Assembly: GCF_000226565.1 (NCBI RefSeq)
Contig: NC_016041.1
Span: 2,170,001 to 2,234,000, forward strand
From: Glaciecola nitratireducens FR1064
GTDB taxonomy: Bacteria; Pseudomonadota; Gammaproteobacteria; Enterobacterales; Alteromonadaceae
Length of the DNA: 64,000 nucleotides
Direction: 5' to 3'
This document shows, piece after piece, positions 25,986 through 34,621 of the stretch. The notes under the pieces are model-generated. The model ran no database searches and was not told the origin of the DNA. It saw nothing but the letters and a program-made list of their open reading frames with translations. The number at the start of each line of letters is the position of its first letter. Position 1 is the first letter of the stretch. The position numbers were made by a program, and so were the translations under genes.

Positions 25986-27153
25986 GTAAAACTCCATAAG
26001 TTTGTTCAAGTTGATGCAAAGGATGCGTCGCCTCAGCAAAATAAGAAAAATGTGCATCAATAAGGTCTTGAGGTACATCATCGCTGGTCTGATATAACCA
26101 TTGAGGAGCAAAGTCTTTATCAATTAGCAGTGCTCTCACTCCCTCCTCAAATTCACCGTACATACTGCAGTTTACTGCCATATTCAGTTCTTGGCTAAAA
26201 CACTGAGCTAGCGTTAAGCCCTTGCTTCGCTTTAACTGTTCAAACACTAAATTAGCGGTGATAGGACTGCCATTTTTCAGTGTTTTCAACGCTTTTCCCC
26301 ACCACCTATCGTCACCCTTCTGCTCCACGATATTGGTCAATGATGAGATGGCCTCAGATAAAGTCTGTGCTTTAGCCAGCTGACTTAAGATCGCAAAATT
26401 CGAGTGAAGTCTTGTGTCAATAGAGGCAAATGAGAGTTCGTCCGTTTGTTGTAACGCTGACAGCACTTGTTCAATACTTTGTTCAGAGACGCCGTCAATT
26501 TCAACTAACTGAGTTAACAGTGTTTGCTTACTAGAATTAGCCAATTTATGGCTGGCTAATTTGACATCAACAGCGTCTGCACCATTAAAACTGGCGCCCG
26601 TTATTCCCAAAAATAGCCCTACGCCGGCCGGCATTTTATTTAGGAAATAACTTCCTCCTACATCAGGAAACAAGCCAATACTGATTTCAGGCATTGCGAA
26701 CCTTGATGTTTCTGTAGCGACTGCAAATTTCGAGGCAGCGAACAAACCTAAGCCGCCGCCCATTACAATGCCACTTCCCCACATAATTATCGGCTTCGGA
26801 TAAGCATGAATGCAGTAGTCGAGGCTGTACTCTTGAGTAAAAAAATCGATTAAAAACTGAGGCGGATGGTCAAGTTTCGATTTATTTTTGTTCGATTCTT
26901 CATTGCGTACTTGCTTCATCGCTTGATGCATCGAAACAACGTCACCTCCGGCGCAAAAAGCTTTGTCACCGGCGCCTTCAACAAATACGGCGACCACAGA
27001 GTCGTCATTACGCCATTCGTCTAAACAAGCGCTCATCAATTGCACCATTTCAAGATTAAGTGCATTTAACGACTTTTCTTTATTAAGTGTAATAAGCCCT
27101 ATGAATTCACCCGATCTTTGACGCGCGAGTAACTTAGTTTCAATGACTGCCAT
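25978..27153 (-). CDS. 3-hydroxyisobutyryl-CoA hydrolase (enoyl-CoA hydratase/isomerase family)
   Basis: 391 residues; AGGAG 5 nt before the ATG. A crotonase fold with oxyanion-hole strands (GDKAFCAGGDVVSM and GGGLGLFAASKFAVATE) and the hydrolase-type active-site segment MPEISIGLFPDVGGS, carrying the Glu and Asp that separate 3-hydroxyisobutyryl-CoA hydrolases from hydratases. The length (~390 instead of ~260) also fits the hydrolase. It hydrolyses 3-hydroxyisobutyryl-CoA, giving the substrate of MmsB, whose gene overlaps the 3' end. An insertion rich in Lys/Asn lies near residue 90. Confidence 0.94.
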   Translation of the reverse strand: MAVIETKLLARQRSGEFIGLITLNKEKSLNALNLEMVQLMSACLDEWRNDDSVVAVFVEGAGDKAFCAGGDVVSMHQAMKQVRNEESNKNKSKLDHPPQFLIDFFTQEYSLDYCIHAYPKPIIMWGSGIVMGGGLGLFAASKFAVATETSRFAMPEISIGLFPDVGGSYFLNKMPAGVGLFLGITGASFNGADAVDVKLASHKLANSSKQTLLTQLVEIDGVSEQSIEQVLSALQQTDELSFASIDTRLHSNFAILSQLAKAQTLSEAISSLTNIVEQKGDDRWWGKALKTLKNGSPITANLVFEQLKRSKGLTLAQCFSQELNMAVNCSMYGEFEEGVRALLIDKDFAPQWLYQTSDDVPQDLIDAHFSYFAEATHPLHQLEQTYGVLHD

Positions 27154-27161
27154 GCTTACTC

Positions 27162-28316
27162 CTACAGTATTTCTATATCAGAGGAGATCAAACGACGACC
27201 AATAATAACGCGCATAATCTCATTTGTGCCTTCGAGTATCTGGTGCACTCTTACATCACGTACATGACGCTCCAGCGGATATTCTTTGATGTAGCCGTAA
27301 CCGCCGTGTATTTGCAATGCCTGATTACAAACCTCGAAGCCAACATCGGTAGCAAAGCGTTTCGCCATTGCACAGTAAGTGCTCTTATCGGGGTGATTGT
27401 TATCTAATTTACTTGCCGCTAGCCTAACCATTTGTCGTGCAGCAACAAGTTCTGTCGCCATGTCGGCAAGTTTGAATTGTAAAGCCTGAAAGCTGGCTAA
27501 TGGCTTACCAAACTGCGTTCTCTCTTGCATGTAAGCTTGTGCTGTATTTAATGCCTGCTGCGCAGTACCGATAGAACAAGTAGCAATGTTCACGCGCCCG
27601 CCATCGAGGCCTTGCATAGCAAACTTAAATCCCTCGCCTTCATTACCCAGCAGTGCATCGGCACTCACTTCCACGTCGACAAACGTGATCATCCTTGTCG
27701 GCTGCGCGTTCCAACCCATTTTTTCTTCTGCTTTACCATACTCAACGCCTTTCGCATCAGCAGGTACAACAAATGCAGAAACTCCGGCCGCGCCAGCTTC
27801 TCCTGTGCGGGCCATAACCACTAATACTTGTGTGGCTCCTGCGCCCGAAATAAATACTTTAGCGCCATTTAACACATAGCCTGAATCTGTTTTTCTCGCG
27901 GTCGTGCGCATCGAGGCAGCATCCGAACCTGAACCAGGTTCAGTTAAACAATAACTCGCAATGTTTTCGCCTGTCACCAAGGTCGACATCCAAGTTTCTT
28001 TAACTGCTGTCGTGCCCCAAGTTGCGATCATCCACGTTGCCATGTTGTGAATGGTTAACATAGCCGTGGTTGTTGTGCAGCCCATAGAGAGTTGTTCAAA
28101 AATAATGGAAGAATCTAGTCGAGAAAGGCCCAGACCGCCATCTTCTTCAGGCGTATACAAACCACAAAAGCCAAGCTCACCGGCTTTTCTGATTGTTTCA
28201 ATAGGAAAATGGTGTTCTTGATCCCATTTAGCTGCAAATGGCGCTAGCTCTTGATCAGAGAATTGTTTCGCGGTTTCAGCAAAAGCAGTTTGATCTTCAT
28301 TTAATTCAAAATTCAT
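27162..28316 (-). CDS. Acyl-CoA dehydrogenase, probably isobutyryl-CoA dehydrogenase
   Basis: 384 residues, normal length. Acyl-CoA dehydrogenase signatures: AYCLTEPGSGSDAASM-like segment (SYCLTEPGSGSDA), FAD-contact FGKPLASFQ, QIHGGYGYIKEYPLERHVRDVRV, and the catalytic Glu in EGTNEIMR near the C-terminus. Position in an operon with MmsA, the hydrolase and MmsB argues for isobutyryl-CoA as substrate (valine pathway). The next gene begins 8 nt downstream. No enoyl-CoA hydratase for methacrylyl-CoA lies in this cluster, so that step must use an enzyme encoded elsewhere. Confidence 0.92.
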   Translation of the reverse strand: MNFELNEDQTAFAETAKQFSDQELAPFAAKWDQEHHFPIETIRKAGELGFCGLYTPEEDGGLGLSRLDSSIIFEQLSMGCTTTTAMLTIHNMATWMIATWGTTAVKETWMSTLVTGENIASYCLTEPGSGSDAASMRTTARKTDSGYVLNGAKVFISGAGATQVLVVMARTGEAGAAGVSAFVVPADAKGVEYGKAEEKMGWNAQPTRMITFVDVEVSADALLGNEGEGFKFAMQGLDGGRVNIATCSIGTAQQALNTAQAYMQERTQFGKPLASFQALQFKLADMATELVAARQMVRLAASKLDNNHPDKSTYCAMAKRFATDVGFEVCNQALQIHGGYGYIKEYPLERHVRDVRVHQILEGTNEIMRVIIGRRLISSDIEIL

Positions 28317-28421
28317 AGTTGAGTCTCTCTGTATTCAATTTTTCGTCGGCAAAAGAATAGCGTAGCAAACTCTAGGAGTAAGCTACGTTAGTTCAATGTG
28401 GCCGAATCAAACGGTAATAGA

Positions 28422-29912
28422 TTACTTTAGTTCAATCGTCATGTTGGGACCTGAAGGAATATCGTCATCTAACCAACGAGAAGTAATCGTTTTTGTCTCG
28501 GTGTAGAAGCGGACGCCTTGCTTTCCGTATGCATGAAGATCGCCGTAAAATGAATTTTTCCAACCGGTAAAAGAGAAAAATGGAAGCGGCACTGGGATCG
28601 GAACATTAATACCGACTTGACCAACCTCTATATCGCTCTGATATTTACGAGCAGCTGCACCACTAGCAGTAAAGATTGACGTACCGTTACCAAATGGGTT
28701 CGAATTAACTAGCTCAATTGCTTCCTCAAGCGTATTGACGACCATACAGCATAAGACCGGACCAAATATTTCTTGTTGATAAATACTCATTTCAGTCGTG
28801 ACATCAGTGAAAACAGTTGGGCCAACCCAGTTACCGCTTTCATATCCTTCCAAAGTAAAGTCAGAGCCATCAACAAGACAGGTAGCGCCTTGCTTCTTGC
28901 CTTCTTCGATAAGTGACAATACTTTTGCTTTTGCCTGAGGACTGATCAATGGACCAAATCCAGCGTCTTTGTCATCCCAAAGTCCAGGTTTGACTTCACC
29001 AATTCTTTTCGCTAACTCTGGTATCCATTCTGCGCTTTCACCCACGAAAACAGCGACTGAAATTGCCATGCAGCGCTGTCCCGCTGCACCAACGCTTGCG
29101 CCAACTAAATTGTTTAACACAAATTCTTTATTGGCGTCAGGCATAATCACAGAGTGATTTTTGGCGCCTGCAAAGCATTGCGCACGCTTCAAGTTGTCAG
29201 TTGCTGTTTTATAGATATGCTGCCCAACCGGCACGCTACCGACAAATGAGACAGCCTTTATCGCATCGTGGTTAAGCAAATAATTGACTTGATCTTTGCC
29301 ACCATGTATCACGTTCAACACACCTTTAGGTGCGCCGGCTTCAAGAAAGAGTTCAGCTAATTTCATTGGTGTTTTTGGGTCTTGCTCAGACGGCTTCAAT
29401 ATGAATGTATTACCACTGGCAATTGCCAATGGAAACATCCATAGCGGGATCATCGCTGGGAAATTAAATGGCGTAATGCCTAAACAAACACCGAGGGGTT
29501 GAATCATACTGTAGGTATCAATGTTAGTTGCTACGTTCTCAACAGTTTCGCCCATCATCATCGAACTAATATTGGCAGCCTGCTCAACAACTTCAATTCC
29601 ACGCCAGACGTCCCCTTTTGCATCAGCAAATGTTTTACCCGTCTCTTCGCTCAGAATTGTGGCAATTTCATCATGGTGTTCTTTAAGCAGATGCTGATAA
29701 CGCATCATTAAACGCGCTCTTTCTGGCACAGAAACCTTTTTCCAAGTTTTAAATGCACTAGTTGCAGCACTAATAGCCTGCTCAATTTCAGCGTCCGTGG
29801 CACAGGGCGCATGGGCGATAACTTGGTTGTTAGCAGGATTTGTCACTTCAATAAAATCAGTGCTTGTAGATTGGACAAACTGTCCATCAATCAATTGAGC
29901 TATTTTGTTCAT
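28422..29912 (-). CDS. mmsA: CoA-acylating methylmalonate-semialdehyde dehydrogenase
   Basis: 496 residues from the ATG at 29912, which has AAGG at 7 nt; the upstream extension to 29966 is unsupported. Aldehyde-dehydrogenase fold with NAD motif GSVPVGQ and catalytic C281 in GAAGQRCMA. The Glu general base of ordinary aldehyde dehydrogenases is replaced ([14 protein letters not shown]), as in the MmsA/IolA group that transfers the acyl group to CoA. It converts methylmalonate semialdehyde to propionyl-CoA in valine degradation. First gene of the operon; 105 nt separate it from the dehydrogenase. A LiuR-like palindrome is centred about 66 nt upstream of the start. Confidence 0.96.
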   Translation of the reverse strand: MNKIAQLIDGQFVQSTSTDFIEVTNPANNQVIAHAPCATDAEIEQAISAATSAFKTWKKVSVPERARLMMRYQHLLKEHHDEIATILSEETGKTFADAKGDVWRGIEVVEQAANISSMMMGETVENVATNIDTYSMIQPLGVCLGITPFNFPAMIPLWMFPLAIASGNTFILKPSEQDPKTPMKLAELFLEAGAPKGVLNVIHGGKDQVNYLLNHDAIKAVSFVGSVPVGQHIYKTATDNLKRAQCFAGAKNHSVIMPDANKEFVLNNLVGASVGAAGQRCMAISVAVFVGESAEWIPELAKRIGEVKPGLWDDKDAGFGPLISPQAKAKVLSLIEEGKKQGATCLVDGSDFTLEGYESGNWVGPTVFTDVTTEMSIYQQEIFGPVLCCMVVNTLEEAIELVNSNPFGNGTSIFTASGAAARKYQSDIEVGQVGINVPIPVPLPFFSFTGWKNSFYGDLHAYGKQGVRFYTETKTITSRWLDDDIPSGPNMTIELK

Positions 29913-29969
29913 AGTAAACCTTAAGATGATTCGATAAGTGAATATGCCGCTACAGTAAACCGGCATTAC

Positions 29970-29987
29970 CTTTACGTAAACGTAAAG
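29970..29987 (-). promoter_or_regulatory. LiuR-like palindrome upstream of the valine operon
   Basis: CTTTACGTAAACGTAAAG has 7-bp inverted arms around TAAA. It closely resembles the MerR-family LiuR operator known from comparative genomics of branched-chain amino-acid catabolism in proteobacteria (core close to TTTACGTNAACGTAAA). No liuR gene is in the window. The distance to the mmsA start (about 58 nt) suits a promoter-overlapping site. Confidence 0.55.
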
Positions 29988-30161
29988 TATAGTCGAGCCA
30001 GTTCTGTATTGTAAAGTTATTGTTACGTGCCTGTTATGTAATACCGATTTTACTCAAACCTACAGACCTATGTATTTCACTACATACCCAAAAACAGGCC
30101 AAATTTCGCTCAACTTGAATGCAACTTAGACTGTCAATTGATAAGCTCAAGACAGAATAAA

Positions 30162-31835
30162 ATGGATGAAATTATTATGATCAAGTACAAAGTCAAAATC
30201 GCAATTGTTGAGGACAATGCAACTGCGCGACTCAATTTACGTAGCCATTTAATGTCGTTGGGCGAATTTGATATTGCCAGCTACAGCAACGGCAAGGAAC
30301 TTAGGAACGGTTTACGTACAATCGATTTTGATCTCGTTGTTATTGATTTTCACCTAGGTCAAAGTAAAAACGGTGTTGAATGGGTTCAGTACTTGACGGA
30401 AGCAAAACTAATAAAACCTTCAACGGGCATTGTATTTTTAACCTCTGACAGGGTACCTCAGACAATTAGCCAGATACTTGACGTCCACCCTGACATTCTT
30501 ATCATAAAACCTTACACCATAAAAACCTTACATACGTCTATTGCTCACTACTTAACTGTTCGTGAAAAAATGAAGCCAGCACTCGAATACTTAGATAATG
30601 ACCAGTCAACAATGGCCCTCAAGTACATCGACAATGCTCTAAAAGGAAGCATAGGCAAACGCATCAGAGCCGAGTTTACAAAACTCAAGGGACGCTTATT
30701 AATCAACGAACAACGCTATTCTGAGGCCGTTGAACTATATCGAGGCATACTCGATCGTTCATCTAACGTGCTCTGGGCGCATTGGGGCCTTATCAAGAGC
30801 GAATTTCTGTCTGGGCAATGGCGCCACTGTCAAAATATGCTAGATGGACTATTAGGCGAGCAGCTAACCAAAGACAAGGCGTATGAATGGATGGCATGCG
30901 TTGAAATCGGCAAAGGAAATTATAGTTTGGCTGAAAAGATTCTCGACAATATCAAAGAGAATGATCTGACAATTCCTGCAACGAAGCTAAAAGTACTGGC
31001 TTACAAGATGCAGGGAAGAAGTGATGATGCAATAAGACTGTTAGAAAAAAAACGCCAGAGTAATTTTACGGTGAAAGAAAGGTTTGATGAATACACCATA
31101 GAGCTAGCCAGATATCACTTGCAGCTAGCTGAAAATTCTGCAGTAAATGACCGAGCTCCGAAGCTACATGCAGCAAAATGTCTTATTGGCAACGCCAATA
31201 GAAGTATCCTTGACAATCAGACCCAACATCAGCGTGACTTCATGCTTGCTCTTGCCAGCATACTAGAGGGTGACCAGCAAAAAGCAGAACGTATTATCCT
31301 AGATAAGACTGTCGGAGATGCAAAGAACGCAAAATTGGCGACTATGGTCGACGCAATTAAAGTCTGGTTTGGCTTGGGCAAAGAAGATAAAGCGCGTGAA
31401 ATCTGGAACGAAGTAGATAAAAAGTTATCCGCTAAAGATAACCAGATAGATTTTATATTGGCCGGTAGCTTAATACTAGAAACGGAAAAGTCACTTGGGC
31501 TATCAGAAGAAAAAGCCAAACGAGTAAACGACGAAGGCATGGCTTTCTATCTTGGTAATCGACTGAACGACGCCATCGAGCTTTTTTATAAAGCGCGTCA
31601 GTTGAATCCCGGCGTACCTGCCTTCACACTCAACTTATTACAATGTTTAAGCGACATAAAGAAAGCCGAATACAAAGACCAAAAAACTATCGAGTTAGTA
31701 GAGGAATTGAAAGACAAAAGCTTATCCGAATCAAATAAGAAAAGATTTACCTTGATTCAAAAGAAGATAAATGACTTTCCTGAAGCATATCGCATGCCCG
31801 AATATGACGAACAACTGTCGGAAGATGTTGCCTAA
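30162..31835 (+). CDS. Response-regulator receiver protein with long TPR-like helical region
   Basis: About 557 residues if started at the ATG at 30162; the ATG at 30177 is an alternative, and an upstream TTG at 30138 is less likely. A receiver domain occupies the first ~125 residues (KVKIAIVEDNATARL, phospho-acceptor Asp in VVIDFHLG near residue 62, and the conserved Lys in IIKPYT). The remaining ~430 residues are helical with TPR-like units (YSEAVELYRGILDRSSNVLWAHWGL and AFYLGNRLNDAIELFYKARQLNPGVPAF). Such CheY-TPR proteins act as phosphorylation-gated scaffolds; no output DNA-binding domain is seen. It stands alone with no histidine kinase next to it. Partner unknown. Confidence 0.85.
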   Translation: MDEIIMIKYKVKIAIVEDNATARLNLRSHLMSLGEFDIASYSNGKELRNGLRTIDFDLVVIDFHLGQSKNGVEWVQYLTEAKLIKPSTGIVFLTSDRVPQTISQILDVHPDILIIKPYTIKTLHTSIAHYLTVREKMKPALEYLDNDQSTMALKYIDNALKGSIGKRIRAEFTKLKGRLLINEQRYSEAVELYRGILDRSSNVLWAHWGLIKSEFLSGQWRHCQNMLDGLLGEQLTKDKAYEWMACVEIGKGNYSLAEKILDNIKENDLTIPATKLKVLAYKMQGRSDDAIRLLEKKRQSNFTVKERFDEYTIELARYHLQLAENSAVNDRAPKLHAAKCLIGNANRSILDNQTQHQRDFMLALASILEGDQQKAERIILDKTVGDAKNAKLATMVDAIKVWFGLGKEDKAREIWNEVDKKLSAKDNQIDFILAGSLILETEKSLGLSEEKAKRVNDEGMAFYLGNRLNDAIELFYKARQLNPGVPAFTLNLLQCLSDIKKAEYKDQKTIELVEELKDKSLSESNKKRFTLIQKKINDFPEAYRMPEYDEQLSEDVA

Positions 31836-31918
31836 AACTCATACAATATCCGCTTTTAATTACTGACTATTACGCACTCGCTGTTACACTACAAAAAACA
31901 CGTTAACACGAGAATAAT

Positions 31919-32407
31919 ATGACAAGTACATTCTATGATTTAGATTATGTTGCTAACAATGGCGAGACCGTTCCATTTGAGCAATACAAAGGCAAAGTCG
32001 TCCTTATTGTTAATACCGCAAGCAAATGTGGATTCACGCCTCAGTATGATGGATTAGAAGCTTTATACAAAACACATAAAGAACATGGCTTTGAGCTAAT
32101 TGGTTTTCCATGCGATCAATTTGGTCATCAGGAGCCCGGCACGGATAGCGATATTGCCGAATTTTGCGAAATGCGTTTCAATCTATCATTTCCACTTTCG
32201 AAAAAAGTAGAGGTTAATGGAAACAACGCCGCACCAATCTATAAGTTATTGAAAGATGAAGCTCCGGGTATATTGGGAAGCAAACGCATAAAATGGAATT
32301 TCACTAAATTCTTGATTGGCAAAAATGGTGAAGTGTTAAAACGCTACAGCCCAACCACCAAGCCAAAGCAAATTGAAGCTGACATTACGAAAGCCTTAAA
32401 CGCTTAG
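31919..32407 (+). CDS. Glutathione peroxidase family protein
   Basis: 162 residues, typical. Peroxidatic C37 in NTASKCGFTPQY, the catalytic Gln in FGHQEPG (about Q71) and the Trp-Asn in KWNFTKFLI form the standard active site. It is a Cys enzyme, not a selenoprotein; these bacterial forms (BtuE-like) often use thioredoxin rather than glutathione. It reduces peroxides in the cytoplasm; no signal peptide. A clear ribosome site is not visible apart from GAG at suitable distance. It converges with cmoM after a 29-nt gap. Confidence 0.95.
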   Translation: MTSTFYDLDYVANNGETVPFEQYKGKVVLIVNTASKCGFTPQYDGLEALYKTHKEHGFELIGFPCDQFGHQEPGTDSDIAEFCEMRFNLSFPLSKKVEVNGNNAAPIYKLLKDEAPGILGSKRIKWNFTKFLIGKNGEVLKRYSPTTKPKQIEADITKALNA

Positions 32408-32436
32408 ATTAATTTGGCGGGTGACATGATTTGTGG

Positions 32437-33216
32437 TTATTCGCTTTTCTTTATGATCAAATGAAAATATTTGCCGAGCCACATATAGGGCTCGGTTGCT
32501 CCGTACTTCATTTCTAACTGCAGTATCTTGTCATACTCATCAACTTGCTTAGTGCGGTCTTGTAAGTAATCATGAAAACATCTTATTCCCGCTTTGTGTT
32601 CAATTGTAAACTGTGGGTATTTATCCTTTATATATTGAATCATCTCACTTGGTCGTTGCGCGTTATGCGGGTTTAACCTTACCTGATTGCGAGCTTTGAG
32701 ACCGGCATCAATATAATCAAAGTTTCCCCAAATCGCATTATTAAACAGAGCTGCATCACGATTAAAAAAAGTTAATGACAATCGGCCGCCCTTGCGTAAC
32801 TGAGTAAATAACTTGTCGACAATCATCATCGGCTGCTGCACCCACTCAAGTACAGCGTGGCACAGTATGACGTCAAAATGCTCTGAGTAATCAAGTGATA
32901 GTATATCTGTTTGTTCAATACTCGCATTTGCTGTCACGGCTAAACGCTGCTTCGCAATATTTAGCACTTCGTCTGAGCCATCGCACAATGTGACATCATG
33001 GCCAGCTTGCGCAAATTCTAATGACATCATTCCTGTGCCACCACCCGCGTCTAAAACTCTATAGGACTCCGGTGAATGAATTATTGCCGATAAATAATGC
33101 AACAGCATTTGATGACGCAAACGCCCTTTACTGGTGCCATAAATGTTGTTATCAAATTTATTAGCAATGCCGTTAAAAAAAGTATCCGTTGGCGTAACTA
33201 GTTTTTTATCTTTCAT
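32437..33216 (-). CDS. cmoM: tRNA 5-carboxymethoxyuridine methyltransferase CmoM-like
   Basis: 259 residues, near the E. coli length of 261. SAM-binding motif VLDAGGGTGMMSLEFAQAGHDV, motif IV ILCHAVLEWV, and the family C-terminal parts SLTFFNRDAALFNNAIWGNFDYI and PYMWLGKYFHLIIKK. CmoM (formerly SmtA/YcbJ context) methylates the carboxyl group of cmo5U34 in tRNA to mcmo5U. The N-terminal FFNGIANKFDNNIYGTSKGRLR is also typical. Monocistronic by appearance, with 74 nt to the start of the gene from the upstream Nif3-like stop. Confidence 0.9.
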   Translation of the reverse strand: MKDKKLVTPTDTFFNGIANKFDNNIYGTSKGRLRHQMLLHYLSAIIHSPESYRVLDAGGGTGMMSLEFAQAGHDVTLCDGSDEVLNIAKQRLAVTANASIEQTDILSLDYSEHFDVILCHAVLEWVQQPMMIVDKLFTQLRKGGRLSLTFFNRDAALFNNAIWGNFDYIDAGLKARNQVRLNPHNAQRPSEMIQYIKDKYPQFTIEHKAGIRCFHDYLQDRTKQVDEYDKILQLEMKYGATEPYMWLGKYFHLIIKKSE

Positions 33217-33290
33217 GTTTATTCGTTCTTATCCAGTTACGTTGCCCGGCTTTAAATCAGCGTATTTATATCAGCAACTTTCAATCAGGC

Positions 33291-34049
33291 CTATGCCGGA
33301 TTAGGGATGTCCACAAACTCAACTTCGACGTTCGACACGCGGCTTAGATACTCTCCTAATGCCTTTACGCCATAGCGTTCAGTAGCGTGGTGACCAGCAG
33401 CAAAGTAGTGAATATCAAGTTCGCGCGCACTGTGTGTTGTTTGCTCTGATATCTCTCCAGAAATAAAGGCATCAACGCCTAGTTCCGCACAAGCATCAAT
33501 ATAGCCTTGTCCCCCACCTGTGCACCACGCGATCTTTTTAATCGTTTTATCCGAGTTTGCGCTCACATGCACGGGTTCTCGCTGTAAAATACTTGCCAAT
33601 TGCTGTTTAAAGTTGATTGCCTCAACCTCTCCCCCTAGTTCTCCCCACATTACTATGCCACTTGGCTTCAAGTTGGGGTGACACTGAATATTATTTACCT
33701 GCAATAAATTCCCTAGTTGTGCGTTATTTCCCAGCTCTGGATGAATATCAATGGGTAAATGATACGCTAGTAAATTAATATCGTGCATTAGGAGCGATTT
33801 AATACGGCGCATTTTAAGACCTGTAATCGTCTGAGACTCCCCTTTCCAGAAATAGCCATGATGAACCAAAATACAGTTTGCCTTGCGCTTGATTGCCTCA
33901 TCAATTAGAGCCTGAGATGCTGTTACGCCGGTAATGACTTTATTAATTTCATCAGAACCTTCCACTTGCAGTCCATTTGGGCAATAATCGTTAACCGTAT
34001 TTGGCAGTAGTAAATCGTCAATTAAGGTAATAAATTCATGTCTCTTCAC
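33291..34049 (-). CDS. Nif3-like dinuclear metal-centre protein (YbgI family)
   Basis: 252 residues, normal for the YbgI/Nif3 family. Conserved metal-ligand motifs: NGLQVEG near residue 25, ILVHHGYFWKG near 60-70, LLAYHLPIDIHPELGNNAQL near 95-110, GGGQGYIDACAELGVDAFISGE near 175-195 and AAGHHATERYG near 215-225. The family has a two-metal site, and the true substrate is debated (GTP cyclohydrolase I type 2 was proposed). Cytoplasmic. It is divergent from the basic-tail protein at 34154. Confidence 0.93.
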   Translation of the reverse strand: MKRHEFITLIDDLLLPNTVNDYCPNGLQVEGSDEINKVITGVTASQALIDEAIKRKANCILVHHGYFWKGESQTITGLKMRRIKSLLMHDINLLAYHLPIDIHPELGNNAQLGNLLQVNNIQCHPNLKPSGIVMWGELGGEVEAINFKQQLASILQREPVHVSANSDKTIKKIAWCTGGGQGYIDACAELGVDAFISGEISEQTTHSARELDIHYFAAGHHATERYGVKALGEYLSRVSNVEVEFVDIPNPA

Positions 34050-34153
34050 AAAAATATAGCTCCATAGCCACTCAAATTAGACATTTGAAATAAAAAAGGT
34101 TTACACTGTTACTATCTTAACATTAGTACAACAAAAAGGGTTCATAAGAACAG

Positions 34154-34525
34154 ATGAGCAAATTAGACAAAGACGGCGTCTTAGCAAAATTCACGGCTGC
34201 ATATGAAGCAGCAAATGGTAAAGCTCCAACTATCGAGGCTAAAGGTGGTTGGTACAGTGTAGACGGTGGTAAAAATATCCGTTTAGCACAGCTGGAAGAA
34301 ATGGCTGATAGTATGGAAACGCCTGCTCCTAAAAAAGCAAAAGCGGAAAAACCTGCGAAAGAAGCTAAAGCGGAGAAGCCAAAAGCTGCTGCAAAAGCAG
34401 ACAAGCCCAAAGCACCTGCTAAAGCGAAAGCAAAAGCTAAGAAATCGGCTTCGAGCTTTTCAGTGAAGGATTTTTATACTAAGCAAATTCAAGACACTAA
34501 TCCTGGTGCTAAAGCTCCAAGGTAG
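34154..34525 (+). CDS. Small protein with Lys/Ala/Pro-rich basic tail
   Basis: 123 residues. Residues 1-50 form a compact domain (DKDGVLAKFTAAYEAANGKAPTIEAKGGWYSVDGGKNIRLAQLEEM). Residues ~56-102 are a low-complexity Lys/Ala/Pro stretch like histone-H1 or AlgP tails. A short acidic/aromatic end follows. The charge suggests DNA, RNA or anionic-polymer binding, but this is inferred from composition only. The gene is followed by a strong bidirectional terminator at 34574-34598 and is monocistronic. I have seen similar small proteins in Alteromonadales, without an assigned role. Confidence 0.85.
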   Translation: MSKLDKDGVLAKFTAAYEAANGKAPTIEAKGGWYSVDGGKNIRLAQLEEMADSMETPAPKKAKAEKPAKEAKAEKPKAAAKADKPKAPAKAKAKAKKSASSFSVKDFYTKQIQDTNPGAKAPR

Positions 34526-34573
34526 TTGCTCTGAGCCAAGCTTACGACAACCTAAAATAGTAGGTTAATAATT

Positions 34574-34598
34574 AAAAAAGCGGCTAAGCCGCTTTTTT
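34574..34598. terminator. Bidirectional Rho-independent terminator
   Basis: A6, GCGGC (34580-34584), loop TAA, GCCGC (34588-34592), T6: a strong GC stem with a U-tract on both strands. It lies between the convergent basic-tail gene and sohB. Confidence 0.92.
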
Positions 34599-34621
34599 AT
34601 TGCTCAAATTTTAGAAATCAG

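Noticed and set aside
25986-26123. 46-residue N-terminal extension of MmsB
   Set aside because: It lies inside the hydrolase gene and has no ribosome site, while the ATG at 25985 has GGAG and gives the canonical N-terminus.
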